6,861 nt of DNA from Candidatus Bathyarchaeum sp. (GTDB lineage: Archaea > Thermoproteota > Bathyarchaeia > Bathyarchaeales > Bathyarchaeaceae). A program made the translations under genes and the position numbers. The stretch is taken from positions 1 through 6,861 of the forward strand of contig PIXS01000377.1 in the NCBI GenBank assembly GCA_003096255.1, read 5' to 3'. The notes below the pieces were generated by a model that was not told the DNA's origin, did not search any database, and saw only the letters and a program-made list of their open reading frames with translations. Of the stretch, positions 6,082 to 6,861 are shown piece after piece (position 1 is the stretch's first letter; every line of letters starts with the position of its first letter).

Positions 6082-6861
6082 GTGAAATCTTTGACCAACG
6101 CAGGTATAATCATCATAGTAATTGGGCTCTCTTTTCTAGTGAGCACCTTCTATAGGAGCACCACTGCGTCAGGAGGTTTCAGTTATGGTAGTGGAATGAG
6201 CGGTGGTTTAGCACCAAATACGTGGAATGTAGACTGGAATACCAGCCTGCCCTATACACCGAGCTTCCTTAAATATTTCTTAATTCCACGCGAACATAGA
6301 ATGGACATACAAACTAACACGGTAATCGACGTGTATGTATTAAACCCAAGAGGTGTACAGCTGTGGCTTGCTGAAGGTAAGCTTGAGCCAACCTTTTCCT
6401 TTGAGGGTGTAAGGCAGCAGACCGTAACTTTCAATATCTATGACAGAGACGACTACTCGTTGCTCGTTTACAATCCTTCAGCAGAAAGTGCACCGTTCAC
6501 GTTAAGCGTAAATGGACACGGTCTCGAAACAGACCTGTTGTACTTATCGTTAATAATCACAGTATTTGGGGCAGCAGTCACCCTTGTGTCGTTTATACCT
6601 AGAGGAAGTGGAAGCAAAAAACAGAATTTAGCTAAGAAGAGGCCTGTTTTTCCTGTTACTGTATTGGCGATTCTAATGCTGTCCTTGCCAACTGCCTCTT
6701 GTGCTGCCCAGTTTCAGGTATCAAGCACTCTTGCCCCAAGCTGGATGAATGAAGGCACATACGTTGACTACGATTTCACGCCGCAGGCTGGATATTCAAA
6801 CGGAGTTTTAGAAACATCTGTTGATCTATCAGTTTCTTTTCTGAATGGCTCCCGAATTAGG
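6082..6861 (+). CDS. Multi-pass extracytoplasmic protein of the ABC operon, 3' end missing
   Basis: The frame from GTG 6082 stays open for 260 codons to the window edge. A strong Shine-Dalgarno, GGAGGT at 6067-6072 with a 9-base spacer, fixes the start. There is an N-terminal helix at about 7-22. An outside domain spans about 25-150, with Gly/Ser-rich entry (SGGFSYGSGMSGG) and beta strands ending in DDYSLLVYNPS, which resembles GOLD/PPC-like sandwich domains. A second helix is at 152-173, followed by a basic loop (SGSKKQNLAKKR, 177-187). A third helix at 189-209 ends in TASCAAQ like a signal peptide, and a second outside domain begins and is cut off. The position as third gene suggests a substrate-handling or envelope partner of the exporter. 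The family is not recognised. Confidence 0.85.
   Translation, partial: MKSLTNAGIIIIVIGLSFLVSTFYRSTTASGGFSYGSGMSGGLAPNTWNVDWNTSLPYTPSFLKYFLIPREHRMDIQTNTVIDVYVLNPRGVQLWLAEGKLEPTFSFEGVRQQTVTFNIYDRDDYSLLVYNPSAESAPFTLSVNGHGLETDLLYLSLIITVFGAAVTLVSFIPRGSGSKKQNLAKKRPVFPVTVLAILMLSLPTASCAAQFQVSSTLAPSWMNEGTYVDYDFTPQAGYSNGVLETSVDLSVSFLNGSRIR

Noticed and set aside
6085..6099. GTTGGTCAA on the reverse strand at the start of the third operon gene, resembling the 826/881 repeats
   Set aside because: Only about nine bases match, they lie inside coding sequence just after the GTG start, and no dyad or second copy is present. Chance is the simpler explanation.

Overview
The window looks archaeal, most likely from an uncultured mesophilic lineage such as Candidatus Bathyarchaeia. 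This placement is an inference from several signs. There is a textbook archaeal TATA box (TTTATATA). Ribosome binding sites match the archaeal/bacterial anti-SD (GGTGA, GGAGGT). Two secreted beta-helix proteins end in a PEFPSW + membrane segment + basic tail, which resembles the archaeal PEF-CTERM surface-anchor signal. Extracytoplasmic proteins are rich in N-glycosylation sequons. All convincing genes lie on the + strand, and no RNA gene, transposon or CRISPR array is visible.

Region 1 (1-3084) encodes two cell-surface right-handed beta-helix (NosD/CASH-type) proteins. The first has lost its 5' end to the window edge. The second is complete at about 710 aa. The 186-bp gap between them carries a spaced pair of 20-bp near-identical repeats, one containing a perfect 16-bp palindrome, just upstream of the probable promoter of the second gene.

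Region 2 (3085-4275) is a two-gene cassette: a small HTH regulator with a cysteine cluster, overlapped by 4 bp (ATGA) with a single-pass membrane protein whose C-terminal domain is outside the cell.

Region 3 (4276-6861) is an operon encoding an ABC ATPase, an ABC-2-type six-helix permease and a multi-pass extracytoplasmic protein that runs off the window. The three genes are 1-2 bp apart.

The most interesting signal is a 20-bp palindrome, GTAAGCC-N6-GGCTTAC, with perfect arms. It occurs exactly twice in the window: once just upstream of the HTH gene and once touching the TATA box of the ABC operon. The two copies bracket the regulator/membrane-protein pair. This suggests the HTH protein controls both itself and the transporter, so that regions 2 and 3 form one regulated export or envelope module. 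The geometry differs: the site is downstream of the TATA box at the regulator and upstream of it at the transporter. The substrate of the transporter and the signal sensed cannot be read from the sequence.
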